Notes: a model not told the origin generated them from the letters alone. A stretch of 64,000 nucleotides of DNA from Patagioenas fasciata (GCF_037038585.1 NC_092525.1:22030867-22094866), one strand, 5' to 3'. Counted from the first letter of the stretch, positions 34,001 to 49,000 are shown. Translations and numbers: made by a program.

Positions 34001-37000
34001 CGTTACCTTTCTGCCTTCTGCAGGAGGATGTGCGCATCATTTCCTCACACTGAGTTTGTTTTCCATCAAATCAGTCTTTTAACTTTGTGAAACCGTTTTA
34101 AATCTGTCTTCCTAATTTCCATCCTTGCCTCCAAGACAGGAACTAATAGCCATGCTCTACAGGGAGCTTTTTCACTGCTCCCATGCAGGGGTTTATTATA
34201 CAGCAGTGCCAGTTTCAGTTGTCTCCTGAATGCACAGTGTCAACATAGGAAGGATTCAAAGGAAGAAAAGCAGCAACAGAAAGGAATGTAGACACGGGAT
34301 ACATAAGCCACCTTTGAGATTCCAGCCACAGCCCATTTGCACATTAACATGCTGGGAGCTCAGTGGCCAGCTCAAAACACTAATTAACAAAACACCCACA
34401 CTCACTCGCTCACTCTCACTCTGCAGGTCCTGCTGCCTCTGTTCAAACGGCTGTAATGAGAGCACTGCTCTTAAGAGTTTGCAAACAGCACACTGGTAGA
34501 TTAATGTATCAGCATGTCCTCAAGCCTCACAGAATCAAATTTACACAGAAAAAGATGAACTTGTGGCTTTTGATATCACAGCAGCAGACACAGTAACACA
34601 GATGATGAGCTTTGCAAAAGATGAGCTCACACCAGTGTCCCCAGAAGTGAGGTCACCTGCCCCAGGACACTGGACTTGTGTATCTCATACCCACAGTGGT
34701 TGCATCTACCAGAAGAAACCAGCAAGCACCAGTTAAGGCTGTTCTTAGCTCTCACAGAAGGCTAGTCATGCTAACGTGTGCCTGTACCTACGCAGCAACA
34801 AGCAGAATGAGAATTAATATGATTTAAAAAATCATCTTTTTCAAATTATTTGCAGCATTCAAGTTTCACTGCGTACCTCAGTGGGAGAACATTTTCTTAA
34901 GGGATTATCTGCAGCTGTTTGCTAAATTCTCCAGACTATTAAGGAAACCATTGTAATCTTGTCAGTCACGGGAAGGCAGCCATCTTAGCAGGAGCTCAAG
35001 TTATGACAGAGCAACAACCAAATCTCCCTGAAACTTTTACAGGCCCCAGCCTGGTTCCATGCATGGTTTACTTTTTTTGTCAGTTCAGTTCTGTCCATGC
35101 CTAAAGGCTACAAAGTCAGGTGGAAAAATAGATGTTAAAATGGCAGTTCTTGGTCAGATACAGCTGAAGCCAAATAACAAAAGGCATTTCACATTACCCT
35201 ATGCAGGATTTTATCTGCTGAATCTGCCAATCAAGGAATTAATTAGTTCCAACTGTAGTAATTTATTTTCATGCATATATTCCCCCACTGGGACTTAGCT
35301 AAAAGCACATACATTCATTTAATTCAAGCCATTACACACAAAGGATAATGGAAAGCCTTATGACCAAACGTTCAAGAAAAATCCCTGAATCTATGTATTT
35401 TGCTAATAAGGCACAGACCTAAGATCTAAGCAAAGAGAACATCTTGCAATAATGCTTAGAAGACAAACAACACTTGGAAAGTAAGTTCTGATGACAGCAA
35501 TTTTCTTACAAAAGCTAAGATGACTTTTAGCCTTTGTGTAATAATAAAAAACTGACACAAAAATATTGGAAATTTACATTAAATTATTATTACCAATACC
35601 TGAAATGTGTGCCACAATTAAAAGCCTAACCTCATACACGGACTTCATATTACTTCGATGCCAAAGGCATCAGCAGCAGTAAGTTGTGAAGAAGCTAATA
35701 AATAAAAACTTTTTCAAACACACGAAAGGCTGGAAACCTGCATAAGAGCAGGGGAGGTTAACAGAATCTGTTGCTGAAGAGGAAACTCATGGTTAATATG
35801 TATTTTTAATTTTGCATACAGCCTTGATCTTCCCATCTTTAAAAAAACACCTAATGCAGTGATAAAAGACACTGAGAAGGTCAACAAGGATAACAGGGGA
35901 AAAGTTTATATTGTTGAAAGCTTCAACTTTGAAAGACAAAATTGAGAAGATGTACAATACCTATATATAAAATCATTAATGGTGCAGGGAAAAGATGTAA
36001 TTATTTTTCTAAGTATCCATTACCAGCTACTGTCAGATAGGAGATGGGGTAAATGGAATTAGTCTGGTCCAATACAACAGTCCTGATGATGAGTAGTTTC
36101 TCATATCCACTTTTTTTTTTTTTATCACTGTCTTATTTACAATGCAACATGCACTTTTTTTTAGAAAATACAATAACTGAAGCTGATCAGACTTAGTCTA
36201 TAGGAACAAAGCAGTTCAGGAACCTCAAAGGCAGCTCTGGTTCCATGAGGAGCCACACTAGACAATTATTACACACCAGTCCTTCCTTTATTCCTTAATA
36301 TTTACAGGAGAAGGAAAACCTTCATAGTTTACCTCTTTCAGGTAACACCTGACCAACAGCCTTTATCTCTAGGCTGCCATTAAGGTCCCAGCAGCACTTA
36401 CACAGCTTTCCCTACCTTCCTACTCCTCTCCATTGCCCCCTGTGGTTCTTTCAGAGCACCTTTCTCCAATAAATACACAATATTTCTTGTTTAAAAGGCA
36501 ATCGAGCCACTTGGACCACAGAGTATTGTTAATCATACCCCTATGAACTGAATGAGAAAGATACCCTGGCTGGGATGTTCAACTTTCCTTTAATACAGTT
36601 CTGTGAAACTGCAAAAGAAATAGCAGCAGTCTTCAAAACAGAAGCATCATGACCCAAAAAGACACACAGAGATTTGCTCAACCACTAAAACTGACAGTGC
36701 TTAACAAACAATTGAGTTTTTAAAAACCTCAGTAATTCCAAAATAGATATTTTAGTATGATTTGTTGTTCACACAGGCCTTTTTAATATCAATATTAGAG
36801 CAAAGGGGAACAGCAAAATTTTCAGGGCAATGGACTTGAGGAAAAAAGAGCATCTGTTTACTAAAAGCAATTTTAAAAAAAAAAAAAAAAAAGACAGTCT
36901 GTGCAATCTCAACATTACAAAACATGGTTGAATATGCACAGCGGAGATTTTAAAGAACTGTGCATTTTTTTTTCTCCAAAACTGACAGATAAACATGAGC

Positions 37001-40000
37001 TTCCAAGATGTGTATCACTGTACCATGAACACAAGCACTGTAAGAACAAGAAATTTTATATAGTTTCAGGTTTATCGAGTTTTGTTTGGGGAGTTTGTTT
37101 GTTTGTTTGTGGGGGGGGTAGGTGTTGGTTTGCGTTCTTTGTTGGTTTGGAAGTGGGGAGGGTTGTTGGCAATTTAAGAGCTAGCTGTGACAGAAGCATC
37201 TAGTGATGATGCTGCATTTGTTTGTCATTTATTACTCCAGACTTTCAGCTCCGCTATTCCAGGCATTAGCTACAGTCACAGTTTCCCACAGCAACAAGGT
37301 AGGTGGGACTAACTGTGCAAAAAAAAAAACCAGCTGAGTGGGAGTTGCACCTCCCTCCCTGCAGTGAGCTTGGCCAAGAGGTTCCTTGGATTGCAAGAAA
37401 ACTGAAACAAAGCTCCTTTACATGCACCTGAAATACAGCCTGAATTCAGCCAAAATGTCCTCCTGCTCACAGCAGCAGGTGTTAGATCATTGCCACGCTG
37501 TTCCAGACCCTGCACACAAGCCTGGTGAAGTCAAGGAAAAATGGACTAAAACCACTAAACTTTCCCCCAGATTCCTCTATCCTCACTGATTTAGGAAGAA
37601 ATTAACACAGGTACATCTATGTCTCTGCAAGAGGATAAGACAGCAGATTAACCTTCACAAGCAATTATATTTTAAAATAAAAATGTTTATTTATTCTTAA
37701 GTGAAACTGCATTGTTTGAAAAAACATCAGGACAGTCACAGGTACTTACACCATAGAAAAGGTAGTACGCTGTAACAAGTGTACCTGTCAGAGTTGTGAC
37801 CTATCTTAATATTAACCATTATTTTTCCATGTATTAAGTATCCCATAGTACATGAATGCAACCTATACACACACCAATAAGCATTTAAGATTTGTTAGGA
37901 ATTGTCAAAACAAGCAACCCCATAAGAACACATTCTCTTAAACTCCTCACACCAGCCTAAAACAAACTAACAAATCCAGCCTGGATGGACTTCCCCATTA
38001 AAATCTCAGCAAGTTACCATTTGAAACAATAAACCAACAATTTCTAGTTTCCCACTGTGCCTTCAAAGCATAAAAAGCAAATGGTTTCATCTGGGATCCC
38101 CTGCACAGGTGGAAAGGCTATCTTGATTTAACTGAGGTGGGGCAAAAAGCATCAGCTGGCAAGATAAGAAAGGTGAGGAACCAGACTGCAGTGGCTGGCA
38201 TATGGAAAGCAAAAGACAAATTTCCAAAATAATCATGTACAAAATGATATAAACTGTAATTTCATCAAGTATTTTACTAAGTCTTGTGCACAGGAACCAC
38301 GCTTACAAAATCACTATAATTCAGTTCACTTTCCCTGCGTAGTGATCATGCAAACTGGTTCTAGATAGACTGCACTTTGAATTGTGACTGCACAGCAAAC
38401 TACTACAGATAATATGAACAAGTACGTGCAAATCTCTCTGAACAGGGCAGGGATGGGCCAGAGGGGCAAAGTGGACCTTCCTGAAGGGAGCACAAACAGC
38501 AGAGTGTCAAACATCCACTCACATCTTAACTAAAACAATATACTAGTACTTATATTTTTAATTAAGGCACAGTTATTTCCCTCCTTCCTGAGGAACCTAT
38601 GCACTGCTTGTGCTGCCTATACAGCAGCCTACAAAAGGCTCAATTAAATCGTAAATACTGGAGCAGAGCCTTCTAATCAGCAGGTATGCAGAAGCCTCCT
38701 AGTTTCAGTCCAAGGCAAAAATCCTAACAAAGACTACATGATTTGTAGAGTCAATAGCTGTTAGCGCTAGGAAGGCTAGAAAATACCCTGAGTTTTGACT
38801 TAGTATCTCCACTCTACCTTCATAACAATAAGGCCAAAGAGGAGTAACCTGCAGCTGCTCCTGTACATCAGGAGTCTACAGCCATAGATTATTTTGATTA
38901 ACATTTTCTTCAAGAAAAATCAACACACAGTGCTATCAGAATATTTATGTAATCAGATTCAATAAATACCACATAAGATGTCAGATCATATTCATGTAGT
39001 ACTAGCTACTGGTTTTACTCAAGAGACTTAGCAATGTGTTTTCTCTCCGTCTGTTGAAGAACATTCTAGGTACGTCACACTCTTTTGTGCTGCAGAGCAG
39101 CTCTGACCCCAGTCAATTATCCTTTCTGAATCCAGCAGAAGTTTTGCTGAGTCTTAGGCAATGTCCGCTTTCTCTACTTACCCCACCTCCGCAGCAGCAG
39201 GCCTCAGCTATCTCCTCTTCTCCACTAAAAATTTTAAAAAGAAACAAAACCAATCCAAATTATAATCAAAGCACAAAGAAAGTTTGCTTCCAGAGAGGAT
39301 GAGAGGAACTGGTAAAGAGAGAGCATGAAATGTGAGCAATTTGAGACCAAGAGCAATTAGAAAGAAGTGAAGGGCAGCTGGGCTGGAACTCTGGAAGGGG
39401 AATGACCCCAGGTGACACCTATTCAGAGAATCCTCTAAGGAGGAATTTTAACCTTCAAGTGCATACACACAGGTGCTGCTGACAGAAGAAACACAAGCAA
39501 CTACAAGAAAAAATTACACACGATAATTTTTTATATGTGAATTTGTGTCAGCATTTGGCACCTGATCATTAGTACTAGTACTTAGTATAAAGCAAAAATA
39601 TTTGGCAGTTTGAAAACTGTGCTCACATATAATTATTGTGCTGGCATTCACTATATTCAACAAGACTATGCAAAGAACTGCATGGTAATTCCTGAGAAAA
39701 AGACAGGCAACTCCACAAGCCACTACTTTATGCTACTATGACAACACAGGAAAACCAAAGATGATTGCTTTTTTTTTTTCTACCTCTACCCTAAAATTAA
39801 GCCCTTCTGCACTGACACTCATTTGGCTAACACCTCTGATTTGATAAGTGTATTGAAGTCTTTTTTAGTTCCTCTTTAATCACATCAAAGACTGCTGGAG
39901 TAAACCTGAAGTCAGACAAGTGGTCAGGGATGAGCTGGTTGAAAAGAAAACACTATTTCCTTCGTAGAAGATTCACATTATAAATTTCACATCAGACCTC

Positions 40001-43000
40001 TGTATTTTTAAACATCTTCATTTGATTTTTTTTCTTACTATATGCAAAAAACATTGCCCTAGTCAAAGACCAATTGCTTTGTATTTAGCCTTCTTTACTC
40101 CACACTCACTCTTTTTATAATTAATGTCATAAAATCTCTACCTTAAACTGTAAGTCTTCACCTCACTAACAAGTTTTGAGGTTCTTAGCAAAAATGCACA
40201 TGGTTCTCTACTATACTACTCACTCTGTAGTCTTTAAAACCATTAAAAAATAGGAATTAATGAGTTGCAATGTAAATCTAAGCATTTCAGGCTTCTGACT
40301 AACGTAGAAAATAATGTTCAACACAGGATTTGTTGAGCTCTATTAAGGACTACGTGCTGTTTGTACTTACAGGTATCTTATGACTGAGTCTGTTGTAATG
40401 ACCAAACCATGCTCTGCAGCCACCAGTTTGTACTGCAGTTCAGCAACACCAGCTCCACATGCTGGTTTTGACAGATCCAGAGAGAGGACATTTACCAAGG
40501 TGTCTAGAGGCACCACACTAAATAATTTAAAAGGAAGTTACAGTGGGAATCAACATAGGAAAGAAACAAACATTCGAGTTAATAGTTCTAAAAACAGTAA
40601 GTTGTTCAGGATAAGACCTTGAAACACTTAATTAGGTGTTACTTTTTTCATTCACAGGATATACAAGGATGTCTTGTAATTTTTTTGGCATGAGACTTAG
40701 AAGTCTTGTATGCCAGAGGAAAAGAAAAAAGGTATCAGCGTATGATTACCTGCACCATTCTCGAGAGTACACAATGATAACACCTACCTTGAATAAAGAA
40801 TTAATTTTCAAGGACTACATTAACTCTCAGTAAAATGTGCTTGCTATATATTAGCAATGCTAAAAAAATGTGTTAGAGGTAACTGCAGAGAAGACATTTG
40901 GAAGCCTCTATCTGAAATGGAAGTGTCAATGATAAATTCAGAATAGGTATAAACGCATTTTATCACTTCAAGGAATCCTTCATCATGGCTAAAAACTGTG
41001 AAATGCCCCAGAGTATTAAAATCAAGAATTTCTATTGAAAATTTAAAACCTGTACTGTTAAGCCCTGGTGAAATACAGGCTTTTAATGATATTTCAAATA
41101 AATGTTTCTCCCTTTCAGGAAGCTCTTCAGTGATCTTACAACAGAACTACTTTCCAATTGTTTATAATACAACTGACAGTCTTGATCAAAGGTTAGCAAC
41201 CATGCTACAGAGGAGCGTGATGTATTCACGGAGTTACAAGCAGAAGAGTGTAATATACACACACTTCACTGCTGCTCTGTATCAGTTCTTCCACGGCTAC
41301 ACGCTGAAGAATGGTCAGTTGGTTGAATGTACTGCCCGCAGCTGATGGTCCATCCCAGCGGAGGCTCCAATTGTTTTCTGTTCTAGCAGGTATTTCTGAT
41401 TACCCCAGGTAATAAGTTACTTGCATATTGAGCCAGCTCCACCTAATATGCATTTCCTTTCTCCTGCAAAAATGTGCTATCTCCTATCTCCTCAAAAAAT
41501 AACTACAGAGATACAGAGAAAATTGAATGAAAGAAAGGACGTCTATATTTTAATCTGCACTGAACATTTTAATTTTCATTACTTTATCACAGACTAAACT
41601 TTCTGTCTTGGTCCACAAGGCAGATTACAGAGAGCTATTCTTACCTCTCTACAGACCTCTGAAGAAATCAGGTGAAAATGTACATAAGCGGAGGGAAAAA
41701 AAGAAAGAGAAAAAAAAGAAAAACCAAAAAAAAAAAAAAAAAAACCAAACAAGAAAAGAGAAGAAAAAACAAAAGAGAAAAAAGAATAAGGAAAAAATAA
41801 GAGGGGAAAAAAGGAAAAAAGAAAAAAAACACACGCACCAAAAAACACCAAACAAAACAAACAAACAAAACAAACCGAAACAGAAAACTAAACACTGTCA
41901 ACTTCAATTCCAGTATGCAGATACTTTTCTTCTAGACTGTTCCACTTTTTCATCAACTTGCATACTTTGAACTACATTTAAAACTGAACTTGGAATTGTA
42001 ATCACTTTGCATTAAGAACAGAAAAAGCCACCCTTCTGGTGAAAAGATTTAATGTTTATTAATTTGTAAATTGCTCAAGACTGGAATAATGTCTTTATCT
42101 GTTGCTATTATCGTAATAGATGCTTGTATTACCCCTCTATGACAAAAACAATAAAAAAGCCTCAAAAAAAAAAAAATCCTCTTACATTTTATAAATGCCA
42201 CATTAAAAAGCTTCTAATAGGAACTAAAGTGTCATCCTACAGAATATCATTGTATTAATAATGGTAATATAGTTTTATTTTGTTTTGTGCTTCTGTGAAT
42301 CCAGATAGTATTTTCCGAGTACACAGAGAAAAATATGAAGGTAAGGAAGGCTTTCATAGAATCACAGAATCATTTAGGTTGGAAAAGACCTTTAAGATCA
42401 AGTCCAACTGTTAACCTAACACTGCCAAATCTACCGCTATAATGTATCCTCAAGAACCTCATCTACATGTCTTTTAAAGCTCTCCAGGAATGGTGACTCC
42501 ACCACTGCCCTGGGCAGCCTGATCCAATGTCTGACAGCCCTTTCAGTGAAAAAATGTTTCCTGCGATCCAATCTAAACCTCCCCTGGTGCAACTTGATGC
42601 CATCTCCTCTCATCCTATCACTTGCTACTTAGGAGAAGAGCCCAACACCCTCCATGCTACAACCTCCTTTCAGGTAGTTGTAGACAGTGATAAGGTCTCC
42701 CCTCAGCCTCCTGTTCTCCAGGCTGAACCCCCCCAGTTCCCTCAGCTGCTCCCCATCAGACTTGTGCTCTAGAACCCTCATTGCCCTTATCTGAACTCTC
42801 TCCAGCACCTCAAGGTCTTTCTTGTAGCGAGGGGCCCAGAACTGAACACAGGATTTGAGGTGCAGTCTACCAGTGCTGAGCACAGTGGGACGGTCGCTGC
42901 CCTGGTCCTGCTGGCCACACTATTCCTGATACAAGCCAGGATGCTGTTGGCCTTTTTGGCCACCTGGGCACACTGCTGGGTCACGTTCAGCTGCTGTCCA

Positions 43001-46000
43001 CCAACACCTCCAGGTCCACCAGGCAGCTTTCCAGCCACTCTTCCCTGAGCCCGTAGCACTGCCTGGGGTTGTGAGTCTGACTCCACAGATGCCCTTGTAT
43101 TTTCTTAGTTAGATCTCTACTAGAAATCAGAGAGAGTTTGTTTTTAAAAAAAGAGTAAATAGATGGAATTGCTAGAAAGGCTTTCAGTTCTTAGAGCAAC
43201 TTCATGTTGAGAAGTTAGAGGTCAATGAAATAATAAAAATGGCAATACTCAGTCACTGTCTTCCGTTAACACCACAAATAATGTGGTTCACTCCTCTAAG
43301 GAAAGATATTAAAATGCATAGTGAACAAAACATAAAAAAATTTATGTGAATCTAAATGGTATATCAGGCTAGCATAGCCAAGATATTCAAGTTTCTATAA
43401 CCCAAATAAAACAAAGATAAAATCATATACAGGTACCTTTAATAAATATACTAGACTGCATGACAAAGTACCCAGTTGGACCTGGGTTGACTTGGCACAT
43501 GTGAAGTTAGGAGAAAAAAATGCAAGGAAAAAAAAAAAAAGAAAAAGAACTTCAGCCTCAGCAGAAATAATGCAGTTTTAATGGACCATGGAATATCAGG
43601 TGCCCACTAAGAAGATGACCTTTTCTCCAGTACTGAAATAACACAGCCATAGAACACAAACAGTGATAAACCAACTTCAACTTCACAAAATCAATTTATG
43701 TGAGAATAAAAGAACAAAAGACATGACCTTTTCTTTACTATTAAATAAACCTAACCCATTCTGCTGAAGTCTGGTTTTTGAACATAAGTTATTGCCTGAC
43801 CTTTCTTATTCCACTGCACAATGCAAAATGATTGGGCACGCACTCAGCCTCTTTTGTTCTTCCTAAATCAGAGTTTTGGGTGACCATGGAGGAGACTGTC
43901 CAACGTGCCCACCTTTCCTAACCTCAGCACGGGAGCTTCTGCAGGTAACATCTCCCTCAAAGCTGGTCAAAGACTACACAGACTGGCAAGCCACAAAGGC
44001 TTGGATGTGACTGTCCATCCAACCCAGACCTTGCATCTCCTCAGGATCCTACAGTGATCCTGAACAACGAAGATCATTAAAAGTGAGATATGTTTATGGG
44101 ATATTATATCCATTATGTCAACACTGAGGTATTATACCCAATACTGATAGCATTTTTTATACTGTTCTCCAAGAATCAGAAGCACAAAATATATTTCCTG
44201 AAATTATCCTTTTCTGTGGTATTACCATGGGGCGAGATCTTGATCATGTATTGAATTCTCTACACGATTATAGACAGCATGAAATCAAAATATGATATAA
44301 ATTAACAATAATTACATAATTAGTGTAAATATAGTCTAAAAATCATTTTACCTGTGATTTTTCTCTTGTGGGGGCAGTGCCCAAATAATGTTCACCAGAT
44401 GGATGCTGCTGACTGGGATAACTGCAAAATAGGTTCATTCATTGAAAATAGAAATGTGTTATTATTTCAAATCCTTTTAAACCCGAGAGCCATCTGTGAG
44501 CAAGATATTTTATTTGAAGTAGAAAAAAAACATATGCATATGCACTTGAGTATACAAAATATATTAAAATATTTACATAAATTCATTAAGCTGCCATCCA
44601 CCACTCTGTAAAACCGTTGTCAATAGGTACTGCTTATGCATCAGCCCCATGGTCTAACGGGATAGACTTAGAATCACAGTAATCCTGACTGACTGTAAAT
44701 CAAGAATAATTTTCTGAGAGAGAATAAAATCACTTTGTTATGAGATCTACACACAGAGAAATATCTCCTTAGTTTCTGGAAGGGGATTAGTTTATTACAG
44801 TCAGTCTCATCATTTTCATCTTGGTTTGGGTTTCCATCCTCCTATTTTCTTTTTTATCACTGAAAAATTGCCAGTGATGCGAAACAGAACCAAGCTCCTA
44901 GGGGCAGGAGAGCAGTTATGCACGACAAAGTAGATTCTTGGAAAATATGGCCAAGAACTCTGTGAGATCAGGGAGAGTGGACAGGAGAACAGCAGGACTG
45001 AAAATTATATCTCCTCGCTATAAAATAACCGTGCTCAAAACCCAGAAGCTGAAACTACATGCCCACAAGAAGTAGCGAAGGTGGAGGGAATAAATACTGG
45101 TATATTTACAGATGAAAGATAAAGAGCATTAGTGAGCAAAGATGCATAAGGGACCTGTGACACTGCTGATTCCAGGGCCCCCTATCTATCGCTTCTAATA
45201 GCTATGAGAGCCCTGAACAGAAGTCACAGGGTACTGTGAAAGGGCGCATTTACTGATAAAGCGGTCTTCTTCTGGATAAAGAAGAAGAGGGTTGCCATGG
45301 CAACCCTGAATGAATTCAGCACATCACCTGCACATCAAGTCTATCTGCAAGGGCTGTCTTGAAAGTTGAGGGTTTGTCTGCATCTTGCTAGGGATCCCTG
45401 AAAATCATACAAAGGTTTAACAAATCGGGATTGTACAGGCAATGGATGGTACTTTTACATCCACCAGATCAAAGGCTGCCCGAAGGTACAATTATCTATG
45501 TGAAAGGAAAGCAACGTAATTTTTCCTGACATAAGTTTTCAAATGGCTGTAAAGAGTGGAAAATCTGATGCCTGCAGGGGACAAGTAAGGCCTGGCAGTT
45601 TTCTGTGAGAAAACAGGACATGCCAGAGGTTTCTACCTTTTGCTAGTGAACCCTTATGTCTGTATCTCCTGATCTACGAGACTAGTTTCTTTCTTTACAG
45701 AATAAGGGAAAAGCAAAGAACTAAATATCAGCATCAAAGATGTTGGAAGACCGTGGGCTGTTTAGAGGAGATGATAAGCATGAGGAAAAATGAAATGCAA
45801 AACCAATAAAAATGTATGCAGAAATTAAGGTTACAATGTTAGCAATAAATAAAATTCAATTCAGCTTCATGTCAAAGTGTATCAGAGAATATAAGGTCCA
45901 CTCAGAGCAGCATAAGCATGTCTCTAAAGGTAAAATTAAAATGTTTCTGTCATACATGCACTGCCCCAGCTCTCTCACTGCTGTAAAGTTTGTGACATTA

Positions 46001-49000
46001 TCATGTGTCAACAGGCTCTGTCAGGTGATCAAAACTTTTGGTAAACCACTACAAATAAAAGAAAAAAAAATAGCACAATGTTTATTGAAGACAAAGCAAG
46101 GCCACATGGAAGCAAGCAAAAGTTGCTTAGTAGCCCCGGTGTGAAGTATCATCTTGAGCAGCTCAAAGCAACTACTATGCCCTTTCAAGTGACATGGACC
46201 AGAACCTGAATATTCCAAGCAAAGAGGTAAAATGTTCAACACTCCTTTGATCATTTCCACAGACATATAGCCCTTTTGTAGACATAACCCGCCCCTATAG
46301 GAAGGTCATGGGGTAAAGGTTAAATAAATACCTTTGCTCCCTGTCACTTAGGGCACTTTCCAAGAGCCTGGGAGATGTGTTTAAACAAAATAAGCTTTCA
46401 CAGAAATACATTAATAGCATACAGGACTTGACTAATTTCTAAATGAAGAGTGTGAAACAGACAGTGACATAAGATACCTCTTCCTTACATAATACTAATG
46501 TTTTGGGAAACCACTTGGAGGACAGTTCACAAACACCAATTTCAGTCAAGTTGTGCCAGATTCTTTCTGCATCTCAGAAGAAAACTGACACTGGAGACAA
46601 GCCTCTCCATCTCAGCCCTCATAAATATCTCTGCAAAATTTTGAAGTGAGAATTAACACACGTCTATTTTTAAATAAGAGCAAATAATATTTTGTGTAAG
46701 TTTAAGCCACAGTTCTACCATGAAAAAACACCCAATTTAAATCAGTAATATTTATTTTCTTGTTTGTGGAAATAAACTCTAATGAGGTGGATTCATCTGT
46801 ACTGCACTCCTGTTACTCCTCAAGGCTAGCAGTTCTAATACATTGGACTTCCAGCATTGCCAAACCAAACAGGTTAGAACCAAACAGATTTATATGGGGG
46901 CTGACTTTTCACATGAGAAAGTAAATTACATTATAAACTTGTATTTGCTACAAAAACAACCTAGAGAAAAAGCAGAGAATCAAAAGCAATCAAAATCTCA
47001 AAAAGCTTCATTAGAATTCACAAAAAAGATTCACATGAAGGAGAGCTGATCTTTGTATGGGGACAGAGGGATGAGCAGGGCTACTGTGACAGTCCCTCCA
47101 AGCCCTGTTTTCTATTAATTTCCAGTAATCCTTCTCCTTTTCAGACATTCATTTACACATCTGAGTCTGTGCTAGGCTTAGGAGTTTTTTTCTTGTAATA
47201 CAGATGTCAATACACCACATTTCTGTTCACTTAGTCATCTTCGGCGAGTAGTGTCTTGCAAGCAAGGATGTGCATTTGCAAAGAAAGTCTTTCAGTCGGT
47301 GACTGGCAACGGCAGCACAGCACAGTAGGGAAAACCTCACCTCAGACAGTAGTAACGTTATTTTATGTACTTCTTACAGAGCTATCTTTTTAACCAAGTA
47401 GATAAAACTTATCCATATTGCAATGTAAAGATACAAAACGTGACGTCTTTTCTAAATAGCACATTAGCTTAGTATTGACATAGAAACGCACAGTCAGTTT
47501 GTCTCCAGCAGCCACACCGGACTGCTGACTCAGCTCTGTTTTGATACTAATTATCTTTCACACAATGCAGAGGCATAAAAATTGATATTCTTCAAAACTA
47601 GAATATAATACTCTTCGCAGCAACTAAAGAAGTAACACAGATATAGCAGGGATCTACATGCAAAGTCAAGACCCACACCACAGAACACATTAAATGCTAT
47701 CAAATACATTTTTAAAAAAATATGAATTTATTAACTTCCAAAGATTATATTGTCTTAAGTTAGTCAGTGAAAGTAGTTTCTTTGATAAGGGAATCAAGAA
47801 GAATTAAAGAAAATGCAACTGCATTAAATTCTGCAGTTTAGAACATTTTCACAAGCTACAGATTCAAAAAATATCAGACTATGTGTCTTATTTGGAATTT
47901 GTGAAAAAAATTCTGTCACCCAATTCTCCAAAGTGTTCAGCATTTCTAGTGAATAGAAAAAATAGCAGAAATACAACTATTTCAATGGCATAAGGAGGTT
48001 TTTCAGAAGAATACCAACGACTCACATATCTTGGAACCTTAAAACTAAGTTAAATTAGGGATCCAAAGTAGGTTTATTTATTAGAGTTCTCTGCCAGACA
48101 TCAGAAAAAAAAAAAAAAAATACTCAGAGCATGTTTACCTGATGTCTCCTGTTTCGCCAAGTCCCATAGATACCTGCTCCCCATACGTCAGAAGTTAAAA
48201 TCATGTGAATTTTGCTCTTCTTAACAAAACAATAAAACCCACCTTATAAACCAATATCAGTAACAAGATTTGATATGCACATTGTTACATTACAGTCTTT
48301 CTATAATGCTAAAAATGTGGATTTATACAGCTGTTTTCTTCAGAGACAGAACAATTACTGTTTGTACATGCTGTTAAGCAGAATGAAAAGAACTACAATT
48401 CACACATTTCTGTCTTTCAAACACAACACTAAGCCAATGCATTCAAGTGTGGCATGCCTTTTGATTACAAATATGTCAAGATAACCCAAACACTACTCTG
48501 GTAGCAAAACGCTATCTATTGTAATGCCATCAGACATGACATCTATTTTAAGAAGACAAAAAGCTAATATACACACAGCAAAGAAAACATTTTTATCTCA
48601 CCCACAATATGCACTTGTCATAAAATATGTTAATATTATTATACAGAACTCAAAGACAGTTGACACCTCTCAGATGAATCTAAATGCAGGCTGGTTCTTG
48701 GGATAACTCATATTCCAGATTGCTCTTTCTTCCAACACAGTAATTTAAACAACAATGCATTAAGAACTGATATTCCTGAAAAGGCTTATAAAACAGTTTA
48801 GACAATTACAGTAGAGACATTCTCTCACAAAAACAAACAAACAAACAAACAAACAAACAAAGAACAAACAAAAAACCCACAACCAGCCAAACAAAAATCT
48901 TTCTGAACCAGACAGTACTTAAGAGGAACATATAAAGTTTATACCTGGTATTATCTTTAGATTGGCTAACCAAGTTCATATAATAAGCAGGGTAATAGTT

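Noticed and set aside
34256-34499. Open frames on both strands near 34.3 kb
   Set aside because: No splice sites or motifs were found. The composition is that of the surrounding non-coding sequence.
38326-38514. Hydrophobic open frame on the minus strand near 38.4 kb
   Set aside because: It has a fair acceptor but no usable donor in the phase needed between 39182 and 32591.
40998-41345. A 115-residue open frame on the + strand with a possible acceptor at 41118
   Set aside because: It overlaps the minus-strand exon 41238-41382, lacks a good downstream partner, and its residues look like an antisense shadow. The minus frame has the better splice sites and phase partners.
41594-41970. Lys-rich (+) and Phe-rich (-) open frames near 41.7 kb
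   Set aside because: They are translations of the A-rich low-complexity tract.
42527-43086. Open frames on both strands at 42.5-43.1 kb
   Set aside because: The minus one is CR1 ORF2. The plus ones are its reverse complement. Not a host gene.
45328-45397. Minus-strand exon candidate, 70 bases, acceptor gattttcag, donor gtgatg
   Set aside because: It fits only with 46489-46572 and clashes with the better-looking pair 47231/46332. It is kept as an alternative and not annotated.
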